From positions 310,001 to 374,000 of the forward strand of contig OY969917.1 in NCBI GenBank assembly GCA_963704565.1: a stretch of 64,000 bases of DNA, read 5' to 3'. Both the position numbers and the translations under genes were made by a program. Under the pieces are notes generated by a model. That model was not told the origin of the DNA. It worked only from the letters and a program-made list of their open reading frames with translations, and did not search any database. Origin of the DNA: Rhodoblastus sp963704565. Its GTDB lineage: Bacteria > Pseudomonadota > Alphaproteobacteria > Rhizobiales > Beijerinckiaceae. Positions within the stretch are counted from its first letter, which is position 1. Every line of letters starts with the position of its first letter. Positions 24,566 through 33,060 of the stretch are shown in pieces.

Positions 24566-25384
24566 TCAGGCTTTGTCCAGCGCCGCAAGCCGGCGCTTCA
24601 GTTCGGGCAGGGCCCAGGCGAGGCTATCGTCCCGCTCGTCGTTGAGGTCGTGGGCGCGGAACATTTCGTCGGTATATTTGGTGAATTTTTCCGGGGCGTC
24701 ATTGGCGACGCGCGGAATGCCGCGCCGGCGCTTGCCGGCATATTCCTCGTAAGACTTGCCGAAATAATGGTTCACCTGGGCCGCCGACCAGTCGAGCCGG
24801 TCGGAAACGCCATGGTCCGCCATGGTCAAAGGCGCGCCAGAAGCGAGCACGCAGCGGCCCTGCGCGATGATCGGGGCGTGCATGTGAACGGCGCTGGCGC
24901 AGCGCGGCCGGAACAAGGATTTGACGTGACGATTGACCGCATGATGCGCGGCGGCGGCGCGGGAAAAACGCTCCAGCACCAGGCCGGGTGCGAAAGTCTG
25001 GTGGCCGGAGGAGCCGAAGATGCGCCAGTTGACCGCGACGCAGGCGACATCCGGCGCGAAGCGAGAGAGGAAATCGTTGACGGGCGCGCGCGAAAAAATG
25101 TTGAGGAATTCATCGGCGTCGAGGAACATGATCCAGTCGGTCCGGCATTTCAGCGTCGCGTCCCGATAGGCGCGGAACTGCGGCGAGACCGCGATATTGC
25201 GCCAGCTCAAATGCTCGTCGATCACGCCGGCCCGTTGCAGCCGGTCGAGCAATGCCGGGGTGGAATCGTCGCTGTCGTTCTCATAGACGACGATCCGGTC
25301 GAAGCCGATCATGCGGTGGAACAGCGCCCATTCGGCGAGATAAGGCGCCTCGTTCTTGACGATGGCGCAAAGCGTGCTCGACAT
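24566..25384 (-). CDS. Glycosyltransferase, family 2/92-like
   Basis: A 272-residue cytoplasmic glycosyltransferase with a GT-A fold. The start MSSTLCAIVKNEAPYLAEW is typical of the Glyco_tranf_2_4 family, the nucleotide-sugar metal site is MFLDADEF near residue 93, and IVVYENDSDDST is the conserved turn after the second strand. No acceptor can be inferred; neighbours are unrelated. It probably decorates a cell-surface polysaccharide. It is a single-gene unit between the transporter and a small secreted protein. Confidence 0.85.
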   Translation of the reverse strand: MSSTLCAIVKNEAPYLAEWALFHRMIGFDRIVVYENDSDDSTPALLDRLQRAGVIDEHLSWRNIAVSPQFRAYRDATLKCRTDWIMFLDADEFLNIFSRAPVNDFLSRFAPDVACVAVNWRIFGSSGHQTFAPGLVLERFSRAAAAHHAVNRHVKSLFRPRCASAVHMHAPIIAQGRCVLASGAPLTMADHGVSDRLDWSAAQVNHYFGKSYEEYAGKRRRGIPRVANDAPEKFTKYTDEMFRAHDLNDERDDSLAWALPELKRRLAALDKA

Positions 25385-25425
25385 GGCGCCTTAGTCCCGC
25401 GTGATAGTGGCGGGACTCGTATAAT

Positions 25426-25764
25426 TCACTTGAGCAGCACGATAAAGATCTGACTCTCGCCCGGGCGACTGACTTCGAGGCGGAGCAGGCCAAGATAGCG
25501 CACGAGCCGCAGCTTGTCGCCGGTCTGGAACCGCGCGCATTCGCCGGCGGCGACCTGATCGTCGATATATTTTTCCGCCGTTTCGCGGTCCTTGTCGACG
25601 TAAGTGTCGATCCATTGCTTGATGTCGCTTTGTTGCTTGCAGCCGAACAGGGGGCTCTGCATGACGCAGATGTCGCCGATCCGGCAGCCCTTGGTCGCCA
25701 GCGCGCGCGCTGGCGATGCGGGGAGGGCGGCGAGGGCGAGGGCGAAGAGCAGTCTTGCTTTCAT
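25426..25764 (-). CDS. Small secreted protein of unknown function
   Basis: A 112-residue protein with a clear signal peptide (MKARLLFALALAALPASPARA). Four cysteines follow (CRIGDICVM, FGCKQQ, GECARF), which could form two disulfides. The body is charged and helical around DKDRETAEKYIDDQVAAG. I do not recognise a family. Its ATG is preceded by AGAC..AA rather than a strong ribosome site. Codon use matches its neighbours. Confidence 0.7.
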   Translation of the reverse strand: MKARLLFALALAALPASPARALATKGCRIGDICVMQSPLFGCKQQSDIKQWIDTYVDKDRETAEKYIDDQVAAGECARFQTGDKLRLVRYLGLLRLEVSRPGESQIFIVLLK

Positions 25765-26073
25765 TGACCGTCCGTTCTTGGTCGCGTCGTCTTTTGCCCG
25801 CCGCCGGGGGCGCGGCGCTTGGGTCGGATATTTTCAGCGCGTCAAAGTTGCGCGAAGCCTGCGTCGCCGATTTGCACTTTCCGGCGGGATGGGTTATCGA
25901 GAGGGCGCTGCACCGCAGCAAGAAGAGGCGCCGGCGCATAGGAACGCATCCCAAAGCGTCGCCCGGTCCCAAATCCGCCATTTTCGCTGACAGCCCAATC
26001 TATGCGGGGCTCTCGTCGACAGCGTCGCGTTTCAACAACGCGCGGCGTTGCGGACCCGATTGTAAGAAGCCAC
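25765..26073. promoter_or_regulatory. Divergent region between secreted protein and RNA helicase
   Basis: A 309-base spacer with no supported gene. It should carry the promoters for the two divergent genes. The part just before the helicase (26050-26073) has the AAGAAG ribosome-like site. Cold-shock-type leaders often precede RhlE genes, but I see no definite structure. Confidence 0.3.
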
Positions 26074-27477
26074 GTGACCAAATTTTCTGAGCTCGGCCTG
26101 GCCGAGAACGTTTTGCGCGCCCTCACCAGTGAGGGCTATGTCGATCCCACCCCCATCCAGCAACAAGCCATCCCGCCGCTGCTCGAAGGCCACGACCTAC
26201 TCGGCATCGCCCAGACCGGCACCGGCAAGACCTGCGCCTTCGCCACGCCGCTGCTGACCCGGCTGCAGAAATTCCCGCAAGCCGTGCGGCCAAAAACGAC
26301 GCGGGTGCTGGTGCTCGCCCCGACCCGCGAACTCGCGGCGCAGATCGGCGAAAGCTTTCGCGTCTATGGCCGGCACGCCAATTTCCGCATCGCGACGATC
26401 TTCGGCGGCGTCGGCTTCGGGCCGCAGCTCAAGGCGCTGCAAGGCGGCCTCGACGTGCTGGTCGCCACCCCTGGCCGCCTGCTCGACCATTTGTCGCAGG
26501 GCTCGCTCCGGCTCGACAGCACCACGGCGGTGGTGCTGGACGAGGCCGACCATATGCTCGACCTCGGCTTTCTGGTTCCGATCCGCAAGACTTTCGCCAA
26601 ATTGCCGAAGACCCGGCAGACCTTGTTCTTCTCGGCCACCATGCCGGGCGAGATCGCGACGCTCGCCGGTGAAATGCTGCACAATCCGGTCAGGGTTTCG
26701 GTCGCGCCGGTTACCCAGACCGCCGATCGCGTGACGCAAAGGGTGATCCTGGTCGAAGGCGCGGGCAAACGCGACGCGCTGATCGACCTGATGAAAAATC
26801 CGCAATTCAGCCGCTCGATCGTCTTCACCCGCACCAAGCGCGGCGCCGATCGCGTCGCCGGCTTTCTCAACGGCGCCGGCTTTTCCGCCGACGCCATCCA
26901 CGGCAACAAGAGCCAGAACCAGCGCACAAGGGCGCTCGACGGGTTCAAGAACGGTCAGGTCGGCGTGCTGGTGGCCACCGATATCGCGGCGCGCGGCATC
27001 GACGTCGACGCCGTCAGCCATGTGGTGAATTTCGAACTGCCGGAAGTGCCTGAAAGCTATGTCCACCGCATCGGCCGCACCGCGCGCGCCGGGGCCGAGG
27101 GCGAGGCGATTTCGCTGTGCGACAACAGCGAGCGCGCCTATCTGCGCGCCATCGAGAAGCTGACCCGGCAGAGCATTCCGGTCACCGATCTGCGCCTCAA
27201 CCCGCATGCGCCGGAAGAGGCGCCGCCGGCGCGCGGAAAACCGCAAGGCCGCCCGGCCCATCGCCCCGACGACCGGCGCGGCCCGGCCACAAGCCGCCAC
27301 GGCGACGCCCGCCGCGAACACGGCCGCAGCCACGAGGCCAATCATCGCCAGGACGCCCACCGCCAAGACGCCGGCCGCAACGCCAGCCCGCGTCCTGCCG
27401 GCGGCGACCAGCGCCCGGCGCGCAACGGTGCGTCCCCGCGCAAGGGCGGCGCCTCGCGCGGCGGCCCGCGGGGTTGA
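26074..27477 (+). CDS. DEAD-box ATP-dependent RNA helicase RhlE-like
   Basis: A 467-residue RNA helicase. Motifs appear in order: Q motif FSELGLAENVLRALTSEGYVDPTPIQ, motif I AQTGTGKT, Ia PTRELAAQ, Ib TPGRLLD, II DEAD, III SAT, then VLVATDIAARGID (V) and HRIGRTARAG (VI). The last 90 residues are a basic, disordered tail rich in R, H, G and P, typical of RhlE RNA-binding tails. GTG 26074 is chosen because the Q motif follows directly; longer frames have no ribosome site. It likely acts in rRNA maturation or cold adaptation. Confidence 0.93.
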   Translation: MTKFSELGLAENVLRALTSEGYVDPTPIQQQAIPPLLEGHDLLGIAQTGTGKTCAFATPLLTRLQKFPQAVRPKTTRVLVLAPTRELAAQIGESFRVYGRHANFRIATIFGGVGFGPQLKALQGGLDVLVATPGRLLDHLSQGSLRLDSTTAVVLDEADHMLDLGFLVPIRKTFAKLPKTRQTLFFSATMPGEIATLAGEMLHNPVRVSVAPVTQTADRVTQRVILVEGAGKRDALIDLMKNPQFSRSIVFTRTKRGADRVAGFLNGAGFSADAIHGNKSQNQRTRALDGFKNGQVGVLVATDIAARGIDVDAVSHVVNFELPEVPESYVHRIGRTARAGAEGEAISLCDNSERAYLRAIEKLTRQSIPVTDLRLNPHAPEEAPPARGKPQGRPAHRPDDRRGPATSRHGDARREHGRSHEANHRQDAHRQDAGRNASPRPAGGDQRPARNGASPRKGGASRGGPRG

Positions 27478-27692
27478 GGGGCGAAAGCTGAAACCTCGCG
27501 CCCTTGGCGACGAGCATTTCCGGCTCGAAGGCGACATTCCTGAACGGTCCGCGGATGTCTCCATCCGAAGCCGTTAGCCGCGATTTTCATAAGCGACCTT
27601 ACGCGCCCACACGCCATGTAAATCCGGCCGATCCGGCCAAGACAACGCGCGTCCTCACGATTATGCTGGCCGAGGAATATTGAGTTGAGGGG

Positions 27693-27719
27693 AGCCCGCC
27701 CGACAGGGGCGGGCTTTTT
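27693..27719 (+). terminator. Rho-independent terminator
   Basis: Stem AGCCCGCCC / GGGCGGGCT with a 5-base loop, followed by TTTTT. It lies 215 bases after the helicase stop, so it ends either a long 3' region of the helicase mRNA or a small RNA starting in that gap. Confidence 0.75.
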
Positions 27720-27737
27720 CCGTATGGGGCGCGCGCC

Positions 27738-28178
27738 ATGGCGAGAGCCAGAGACTTTTTCATGTCAACGGTTGCACCGACTGCCGAGGAGTTTCTTGGC
27801 GATGTCACCAATATTCGGCGCGCGCGCCTCGCCGCCATCGTCCTGAATCATATGGTTGACTACTGGTTTTTGGAGAATCAGACGACGTTCAAGAACAAGA
27901 GCGACGTTTACACCGAGCTTGAAAGGCGCTGCCCGCAATTCCCAATCATACGGGACGTTGCCGACGCATCGAAACATGCGGAACTTGACCGCCGCCCGCG
28001 CAAGCTCACATCGAGCGATCAAGTCCGGATGACCCCCGGCCTATTTGAAGCGCCATTCGGCGAGGGAGGGTTCGCTGAGGCTATGGAAGTGATCGTTGTG
28101 CTGGATGATCAGACGAGCTGCCTATTTGCGATAATTGTGCAAGCCGCCCTCTCGCTCTGGAAGGCGCTGCTTTGGTAG
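27738..28178 (+). CDS. Hypothetical protein
   Basis: A 146-residue soluble protein I do not recognise. It is rich in helices: FLGDVTNIRRARLAAIVLNHMVDYW in the first third and DVADASKHAELDRRPR in the middle. It ends with a hydrophobic stretch (CLFAIIVQAALSLWKALLW) that may be a membrane or packing helix. A second possible start is ATG 27762. GC content is lower than in neighbouring genes and it stands between a terminator and an IS91 element, so it may be acquired DNA. It overlaps the next frame by a few bases only if the upstream Ivy start is used. Confidence 0.6.
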   Translation: MARARDFFMSTVAPTAEEFLGDVTNIRRARLAAIVLNHMVDYWFLENQTTFKNKSDVYTELERRCPQFPIIRDVADASKHAELDRRPRKLTSSDQVRMTPGLFEAPFGEGGFAEAMEVIVVLDDQTSCLFAIIVQAALSLWKALLW

Positions 28179-28213
28179 ATTTGTTTTTGAGCATCCGCTG
28201 CGAGGGCATTTTC

Positions 28214-28630
28214 ATGCGCAGAACAGCATTTTGTCTCTTCATAGGTTTGATAACATCGGCGTCACTCGCATGCGCGGCGAGCCCAGATATTTATATTTGG
28301 GACGTTCTGAAACGCCCCAATTATATAGCGGCCTATCGCAGGATGGTGTCAGCCGAAAAGCGTCTGCCGGAATGGATCACGACGCCCGAACAGCTCGCGC
28401 GCTCGGTTACGACCACGGCCGGTACAGTTCGCAGCGTCGGCGGCAATACCGAGGAAGTGTTCTCTATGTGCAAAGCGCACGAGTGCGACTCGAAAACATT
28501 CGTGATCTTTTTTAGCCAGTATGGCGACGTGGCTAAAAGCGTTTTGCGGGTCAATGGCAGCCTTCGCTTCTTAGGCTATCCCACGCCCGACGAACGCGCT
28601 GCGCTCCTCTCGGAGTTGCCGCCCCAATAG
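28214..28630 (+). CDS. Ivy-like periplasmic lysozyme inhibitor
   Basis: A 138-residue exported protein with signal peptide MRRTAFCLFIGLITSASLACA. The body matches the Ivy family layout: YIWDVLKRPNYIAAYRRMV, PEWITTPEQLA, a glycine-rich turn VRSVGGNTEE and the hallmark cysteine loop CKAHECDSKTFVIFF that inserts in the lysozyme active site; Ivy has CKPHDC there. It would protect peptidoglycan from C-type lysozymes or act as a lytic-transglycosylase brake. Start ATG 28214 follows GAGGGC. Family assignment is by motif and order, and I am fairly sure. Confidence 0.78.
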   Translation: MRRTAFCLFIGLITSASLACAASPDIYIWDVLKRPNYIAAYRRMVSAEKRLPEWITTPEQLARSVTTTAGTVRSVGGNTEEVFSMCKAHECDSKTFVIFFSQYGDVAKSVLRVNGSLRFLGYPTPDERAALLSELPPQ

Positions 28631-28933
28631 ATTTGGCTGCTTGTGTCGGAGCATAATTCAAGAATTTTGTACCGATGGCCAAAGCGCGTCTGATCAATGG
28701 GTTAGACGATGCAGAAATCAGGTGCAAATCTCTGCCAGCGTCTGCAATTTGGTGCCAAGCGGCCTTTACGGGCCGAGCTAACGCTCTTCCGCTTTCCGCC
28801 GATGGACTAAACCGCTTCGCGGTAGCGGCGGCGAGACGCGGCGAGATACGTGATCGTGCAAGACCTGATGCGCTGAGCCTGACCTGTCTCAAGATCGTGG
28901 GGTTCAACCCCATGCGAGACAGGAGCTTTCGCG

Positions 28934-29809
28934 ATGATCGACAAGCCAAACAGCCCGTTGCGCCAACGCATGATCGAGGACATGACGGCGCGCCGCTTCA
29001 CCGAGAAGGTCCAGAAGGACTACATCCGCCACGTGCGGAACTTCGCGGTCTTTCTCCGCCGTTCGCCGGACGCCGCCACGGCCGAGGACGTTCGGCTCTT
29101 TCAGCTGCATATGGCCAACCAGAAGATCGGCGCGCCGACCATCAACGCCGCCGTCGCCGCGCTGCGGTTCTTCCTCAACGTCACGCTCGAACGTCCTGAA
29201 CTCGCCCGCCATCTCGCTGGCGTGCATAAGCCGCGCCGGGCGCCGGTAGTGCTGAGCCAGGAAGAGGTGGCCCTTCTGCTCGAAGCCGCGCCCGGCTTGA
29301 AGTACAAGGCCGCGTTCGGCGTCGCTTATGGCGCGGGCTTGCGCGTCTCCGAGGTCGCCGCCCTGAAAGTGTCGGACATCGACAGCAAGCGCATGACCTT
29401 GCGGGTCGAGCAGGGCAAGGGTCAGCGCGACCGCTATGTCATGCTCTCGCCGCAACTGCTCGAATGGCTGCGCGACTGGTGGCGGGCGGCGCGGCCCCAG
29501 GCCTGGCTGTTTCCCGGGCAGAACCCGGTCAACCCGATGTCGGCGCGCCAGTTGAGCCGCGTTGTGCGCGAAACGGCGCGGACAGCTGGCATCGCCAAGC
29601 GCGTGTCGCCCCACACCCTGCGGCACAGCTTCGCCACCCATCTGCTCGAACAGAACGTCGACATCCGCGTCATCCAGGTCCTGCTCGGACACGCCAAGCT
29701 GGAGACGACGGCGCTTTACACCCGCGTCGCCGTCAACACGATCCGCGACGTCACCAGCCCGCTGGAAAAGCTCACCGCGAACCTCACCGGGCGCGCGCCG
29801 CCCGTTTGA
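28934..29809 (+). CDS. Tyrosine site-specific integrase of the IS91 element
   Basis: A 291-residue phage-type integrase. The N-terminal SAM-like core-binding domain (residues 1-95) precedes a catalytic domain with R (GAGLRVSEVAAL), K, HTLRHSFATHLL and the tyrosine in LETTALYTRV. All R-K-H-R-H-Y positions seem to be present. Such integrases accompany a branch of IS91 elements and are encoded directly before the transposase, with 10 bases between the genes. The copy at 53421-54296 differs at only a handful of residues. Confidence 0.92.
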   Translation: MIDKPNSPLRQRMIEDMTARRFTEKVQKDYIRHVRNFAVFLRRSPDAATAEDVRLFQLHMANQKIGAPTINAAVAALRFFLNVTLERPELARHLAGVHKPRRAPVVLSQEEVALLLEAAPGLKYKAAFGVAYGAGLRVSEVAALKVSDIDSKRMTLRVEQGKGQRDRYVMLSPQLLEWLRDWWRAARPQAWLFPGQNPVNPMSARQLSRVVRETARTAGIAKRVSPHTLRHSFATHLLEQNVDIRVIQVLLGHAKLETTALYTRVAVNTIRDVTSPLEKLTANLTGRAPPV

Positions 29810-29819
29810 CGCACGCCGC

Positions 29820-31025
29820 ATGCCGCGGCCTCATCTTGAAGTCGCCGACATTTTTCACGCCCATGGCGCGGACTGGCGCAAGGCCAACGCCGGTCATGTC
29901 AGCCTCGCCCAATTGAAGGCGATGTCGGCGATCGAAAACTGCCGCACCTCCGCGCTCGGCGGTCATGTCGAGCGCTGCGAGGACTGCGCGCACACGCGCA
30001 TCTCCTATAACTCCTGCCGCAACCGCCATTGTCCCAAGTGTCAGGCCGCCGCCGCCCGACAATGGCTGGCCGAACGAGAAGCCGAACTGCTGCCGGCTCC
30101 CTATTTCCACGTCGTCTTCACCGTGCCGGCCGCGGTCGCGGCGATCGCTTTCCAGAACAAGGCCGTCGTCTACGATCTGCTGTTCAAGGCGGCGGCCGAG
30201 ACCCTGACCACCATCGCCGCCGATCCCAAACATCTCGGCGCCCGCATCGGCCTCACCGCAGTGCTGCACACATGGGGCTCGGCGCTGACCCATCATCCCC
30301 ATGTCCACATCATCGTTCCCGGCGGCGGCCTGTCGCCGGACGGAGCGCGCTGGATCGCCTGCAAGCCCGGTTTCTTCCTGTCGGTGCGCGTGCTCTCGCG
30401 CTTGTTCCGACGGCTGTTCCTCGAAGGCCTCGCCGTGCTTCAAAAGGCCGGCCGCCTGGTCTTCTTCGGCGATCTCGCGCCGCTTTCCGACAGTGAGGCT
30501 TTCGCCGCCGCCCTCGCGCCCCTGCGTCACTCCGAATGGGTCGTTTACGCCAAGCGGCCCTTCGCCGGGCCGAAGGCTGTGCTCGCCTATTTGTCGCGCT
30601 ACACCCATCGGGTCGCCATCTCGAACTCCCGGCTCGTCGCGCTCGACAATGCGGGCGTCACCTTCAAATGGAAAGATTATCGGATCAAGGAAGGCGACCG
30701 GCTCAAGACCATGACGCTCGACGGGCCTGAGTTCATCCGCCGGTTTCTCATGCATGTGCTGCCGAGCGGCTTTCACCGCATCCGCCACTACGGCCTGTTC
30801 GCCAGCGCGGCGCGCGCCCGCAATATCGAGCGCGCCCGCGCGTTACTGGCCGTCGCCGAGACCCCGCCGCAACAACAGCCCGAGACGGATGGCGACGCCG
30901 ATCCCGTTGACGGCGCGCACAAATGCCCCTGCTGCGGCGGCCGGATGATCATCATCGAGACGTTCGAAGGCGTGCGCCCCGCCCGACCGGGCTCGCCCTG
31001 TCGGATCAGGATCGACACCTCATGA
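29820..31025 (+). CDS. IS91-family rolling-circle transposase
   Basis: A 401-residue HUH/Y2-type transposase. Its N-terminal zinc-binding cysteines (CEDCAHTRISYNSCRNRHCPKCQ) are near residue 50, the HUH metal site is HHPHVHIIVPGGGL and the catalytic tyrosine pair lies in LSRYTHRVAISN. A C-terminal zinc ribbon (CPCCGGRM) ends the protein. ATG 29820 is used because homology begins there. The stop overlaps the start of a small downstream ORF (ATGA). It is complete and probably active. Confidence 0.93.
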   Translation: MPRPHLEVADIFHAHGADWRKANAGHVSLAQLKAMSAIENCRTSALGGHVERCEDCAHTRISYNSCRNRHCPKCQAAAARQWLAEREAELLPAPYFHVVFTVPAAVAAIAFQNKAVVYDLLFKAAAETLTTIAADPKHLGARIGLTAVLHTWGSALTHHPHVHIIVPGGGLSPDGARWIACKPGFFLSVRVLSRLFRRLFLEGLAVLQKAGRLVFFGDLAPLSDSEAFAAALAPLRHSEWVVYAKRPFAGPKAVLAYLSRYTHRVAISNSRLVALDNAGVTFKWKDYRIKEGDRLKTMTLDGPEFIRRFLMHVLPSGFHRIRHYGLFASAARARNIERARALLAVAETPPQQQPETDGDADPVDGAHKCPCCGGRMIIIETFEGVRPARPGSPCRIRIDTS

Positions 31026-31267
31026 CCATCATGACGCCGTTTCCAGCTTCCCAGTTCTGCTTGCCTTCGCCGCCGGCTTCGTCCTGGCGCTGGGCCGCCG
31101 TACCCGAAACACCCGCCCGAAGGCGGTCCAACCCTACGACTTTTCGAAAAACCCACGCCCAGCTCAGCCAAACTGCCTCTTCGCCGCACATCAAATCGTC
31201 AGACGCCGGCGCCAGCGTGCGAAACGAACACCGCTTTGCGCTAACCGCCGCCTTCAAATCCCCATAG
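31022..31267 (+). CDS. Small ORF coupled to the IS91 transposase (copy 1)
   Basis: An 81-residue ORF whose ATG overlaps the transposase TGA. It starts MTIMTPFPASQFCLPSP and ends ALTAAFKSP. The second IS91 copy has an ORF at the same place with the same overlap, start and end but many changes in the middle. Function unknown; composition is rich in P, S and A. Its presence in both copies supports it as real, while its rapid divergence leaves open that it is only a constrained nucleotide segment near the element origin. Confidence 0.4.
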   Translation: MTIMTPFPASQFCLPSPPASSWRWAAVPETPARRRSNPTTFRKTHAQLSQTASSPHIKSSDAGASVRNEHRFALTAAFKSP

Positions 31268-31387
31268 CGAGCCCCGCGGCAAACCGAGCCCTTCCGTCCC
31301 GCGGTTTCCTCCCACGGAGGCTTTCGGGCGCCGGCCCCGCGGCGACCCGATCACGCGTGTGGGGGCCGGCGACCGAAACCCTTCACA

Positions 31388-31465
31388 TTTTGGGTCATTC
31401 GGGAACGCAGAACAAGCGGCGGCTTTTCACCATTGGAACGACCGGCGCCCCTTCTTTCGCTCGCC
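31388..31465. other. Junction between IS91 copy 1 and apt remnant
   Basis: 78 bases of unassigned sequence between the IS91 end and the truncated apt. I see no gene or clear repeat. Confidence 0.4.
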
Positions 31466-31646
31466 TCAATGCCCCTCGAAGGCGATCAGCGAGCGCACCG
31501 GGACGTTGAGATCGCGGATTTTCTGGGCGCCGCCGAGTTCCGGCAGGTCGATCACGAAACAGGCGGCGACGATTTCGGCGCCCATCTTGCGCAGCAGATT
31601 CACCGCGCCTTCCGCCGTGCCGCCGGTGGCGATCAGATCGTCCACG
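31466..31646 (-). pseudogene. Truncated adenine phosphoribosyltransferase (3' fragment)
   Basis: The last 60 codons of an apt gene, from VDDLIATGGTAEGAVNLLRK to the stop, about 94 percent identical by eye to the intact apt at 33886-34425. Homology ends sharply at GTCCAC (31641-31646), where the IS110/IS1111 element region begins. The missing 5' part is not found on the other side of the element. So this is a leftover of a duplicate apt broken by a rearrangement and not a simple insertion. It cannot be functional: the N-terminal half of the fold is gone. Confidence 0.9.
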
Positions 31647-31739
31647 GGGATTATAGTGATGGGGTGGACGGCGCCCCGAAGCGGCATCGATGTGCCATGA
31701 TGGTGGTCGATGAAACAACCGTCAGATGGAGCGCCGTCC

Positions 31740-32813
31740 ATGGGTAAGTCTATCAAGAATCTTTCTTCTGTCACGCAAGTTGGTCTCGACCTCGCCAAGA
31801 ACGTGTTTCAGGTGCATGCAATTGACGCGCAAGGTGCGGTCATCGTCGCCAAGCCTGTCCGGCGCGGGCAGCTTTTGCAATTTTTCGCCTCGCTTCCGCC
31901 GTGCCTTGTCGGCATGGAGGCTTGCAGCTCGGCGCATCATTGGGCGCGCGAGCTGATCGGGCTTGGCTTTTCGGTCAAGCTGATCCCGCCCGCCTATGTG
32001 AAGCCTTTCGTTCGGCGCAACAAGAACGACGCCGCCGACGCCGCGGCGATCTGCGAGGCCTTGGGGCGGCCGAACATGCGCTTCGTGCCGGTGCGCTCGG
32101 TCGACAACCAGGCGCAATTGATGCGCCACCGCGCGCGCGAGTTGCTGGTCGGCCAGCGCACGCAACTCCTCAATGCGCTGCGCGGGCATCTGGCGGAAAT
32201 CGGCGTCGTCGCGGCGCAAGGCGCGCAAAACGCCTATGTGCTCAAACGCATGGCCGCCGAGGGCTGCGACGAAAACGGCGAGATCGTCGTCGCCGATTGC
32301 GTGCGCGCGGCGCTGGCGCCGCTGGCTCGCCAGATCGACGCGCTCGATGAGGAAATCGACCGGATCGGAGCCGAGATCGAGGCGCTGATCGAGACCGACG
32401 AGAGGGCGCGGCGGCTGATGACCATTCCCGGCGTCGGGCCGGTCACGGCTTCGGCGGTCGTTGCGACCGTGCAAGACATCGGCGCCTTCGCCTCCGGCCG
32501 CGAGTTCGCTGCTTTTCTCGGCCTTGTGCCGCGCCAATATTCGAGCGGCGGCAAGGAGAAGCTCGGCCGCATCTCGAAAATGGGCGACCGTTACTTGCGC
32601 AAATTGCTGGTGGTCGGGGCCTGCGCGGTGCTGTGCCATCGCAAGGGCCATAGCGACGCCCTGCGCGTCTGGGCCGATCGGCTGCTGGAGCGCAAGGACG
32701 CCAAATACAAGTTCAAGCTGACGGCGGTGGCGCTGGCCAACAAGCTGGCGCGCATCGTCTTCGCGCTGCTGGCGCGCGGCGGCGTTTACGTCGGGCGGCA
32801 GGCCGCCGCCTGA
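31740..32813 (+). CDS. IS110/IS1111-family transposase
   Basis: A 357-residue DEDD recombinase. The RuvC-like N-terminal domain opens with VGLDLAKNVFQVHAID (first D), then VGMEACSSAHHW (E), and NKNDAADAAAICEA (D-D). The C-terminal transposase_20 domain holds TIPGVGPVTASAVVATV and the serine region FLGLVPRQYSSGGKEKLGRI. ATG 31740 gives the canonical N-terminus. The gene looks intact. These enzymes act with an RNA encoded in the element's non-coding end. Confidence 0.93.
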   Translation: MGKSIKNLSSVTQVGLDLAKNVFQVHAIDAQGAVIVAKPVRRGQLLQFFASLPPCLVGMEACSSAHHWARELIGLGFSVKLIPPAYVKPFVRRNKNDAADAAAICEALGRPNMRFVPVRSVDNQAQLMRHRARELLVGQRTQLLNALRGHLAEIGVVAAQGAQNAYVLKRMAAEGCDENGEIVVADCVRAALAPLARQIDALDEEIDRIGAEIEALIETDERARRLMTIPGVGPVTASAVVATVQDIGAFASGREFAAFLGLVPRQYSSGGKEKLGRISKMGDRYLRKLLVVGACAVLCHRKGHSDALRVWADRLLERKDAKYKFKLTAVALANKLARIVFALLARGGVYVGRQAAA

Positions 32814-33060
32814 CGCCGGCCACAGGGTTTTCGCCGCAAGGCGAAACGCAATCGAGGGTGACCAAGGGGTGATGTGAACCACGGAAAGGCTCGGAAGCCT
32901 GATGTAGTGTCGGCGCCAATGCGAGCGCGATACGGTGATTGAGGCAAAGAGCCAGGCGGACGATCCATCAGGGCCAGCGGCGATAAAAACCCGCGTCAAC
33001 AGGCCGAAGACATGACCGCACCCGAGACGTTCACAGCACGCCAAGAAAACCCTTGATCAA
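32814..33060 (+). ncRNA. Candidate IS110 non-coding end (bridge-RNA region)
   Basis: This gene-free 247-base segment between transposase stop and right inverted repeat is the kind of place where IS110-family elements encode structured guide RNAs; in the IS1111 group the RNA usually follows the transposase. It includes short complementary arms such as TTTTCGCCGCAAGGCGAAA (32828-32846) and CCTTGATCAAGG (33051-33062). Assignment is from family knowledge; no RNA fold was computed. Confidence 0.4.

Larger units (their letters stand above)
28803..31387 (+). mobile_element. IS91-family element, copy 1
   Basis: About 2585 bases shared with an inverted second copy at 51847-54428. The shared block starts at TGGACTAAACCGC (28803) and ends at CGAAACCCTTCACA (31387). 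It carries a tyrosine integrase, a Y2-type transposase and a short coupled ORF. The distal end has a large inverted repeat (about 31322-31338 with 31362-31378), as expected near an IS91 replication origin. The proximal side carries a GGGGTTCAACCCC hairpin (28898-28913). Ends are set by comparing the copies, so they are accurate to a few bases. Confidence 0.85.

Noticed and set aside
28898..28913. tRNA-like T-loop (GGGGTTCAACCCC)
   Set aside because: No acceptor stem, D-arm or anticodon arm can be drawn around it; it occurs in both IS91 copies and is a terminal hairpin of the element.
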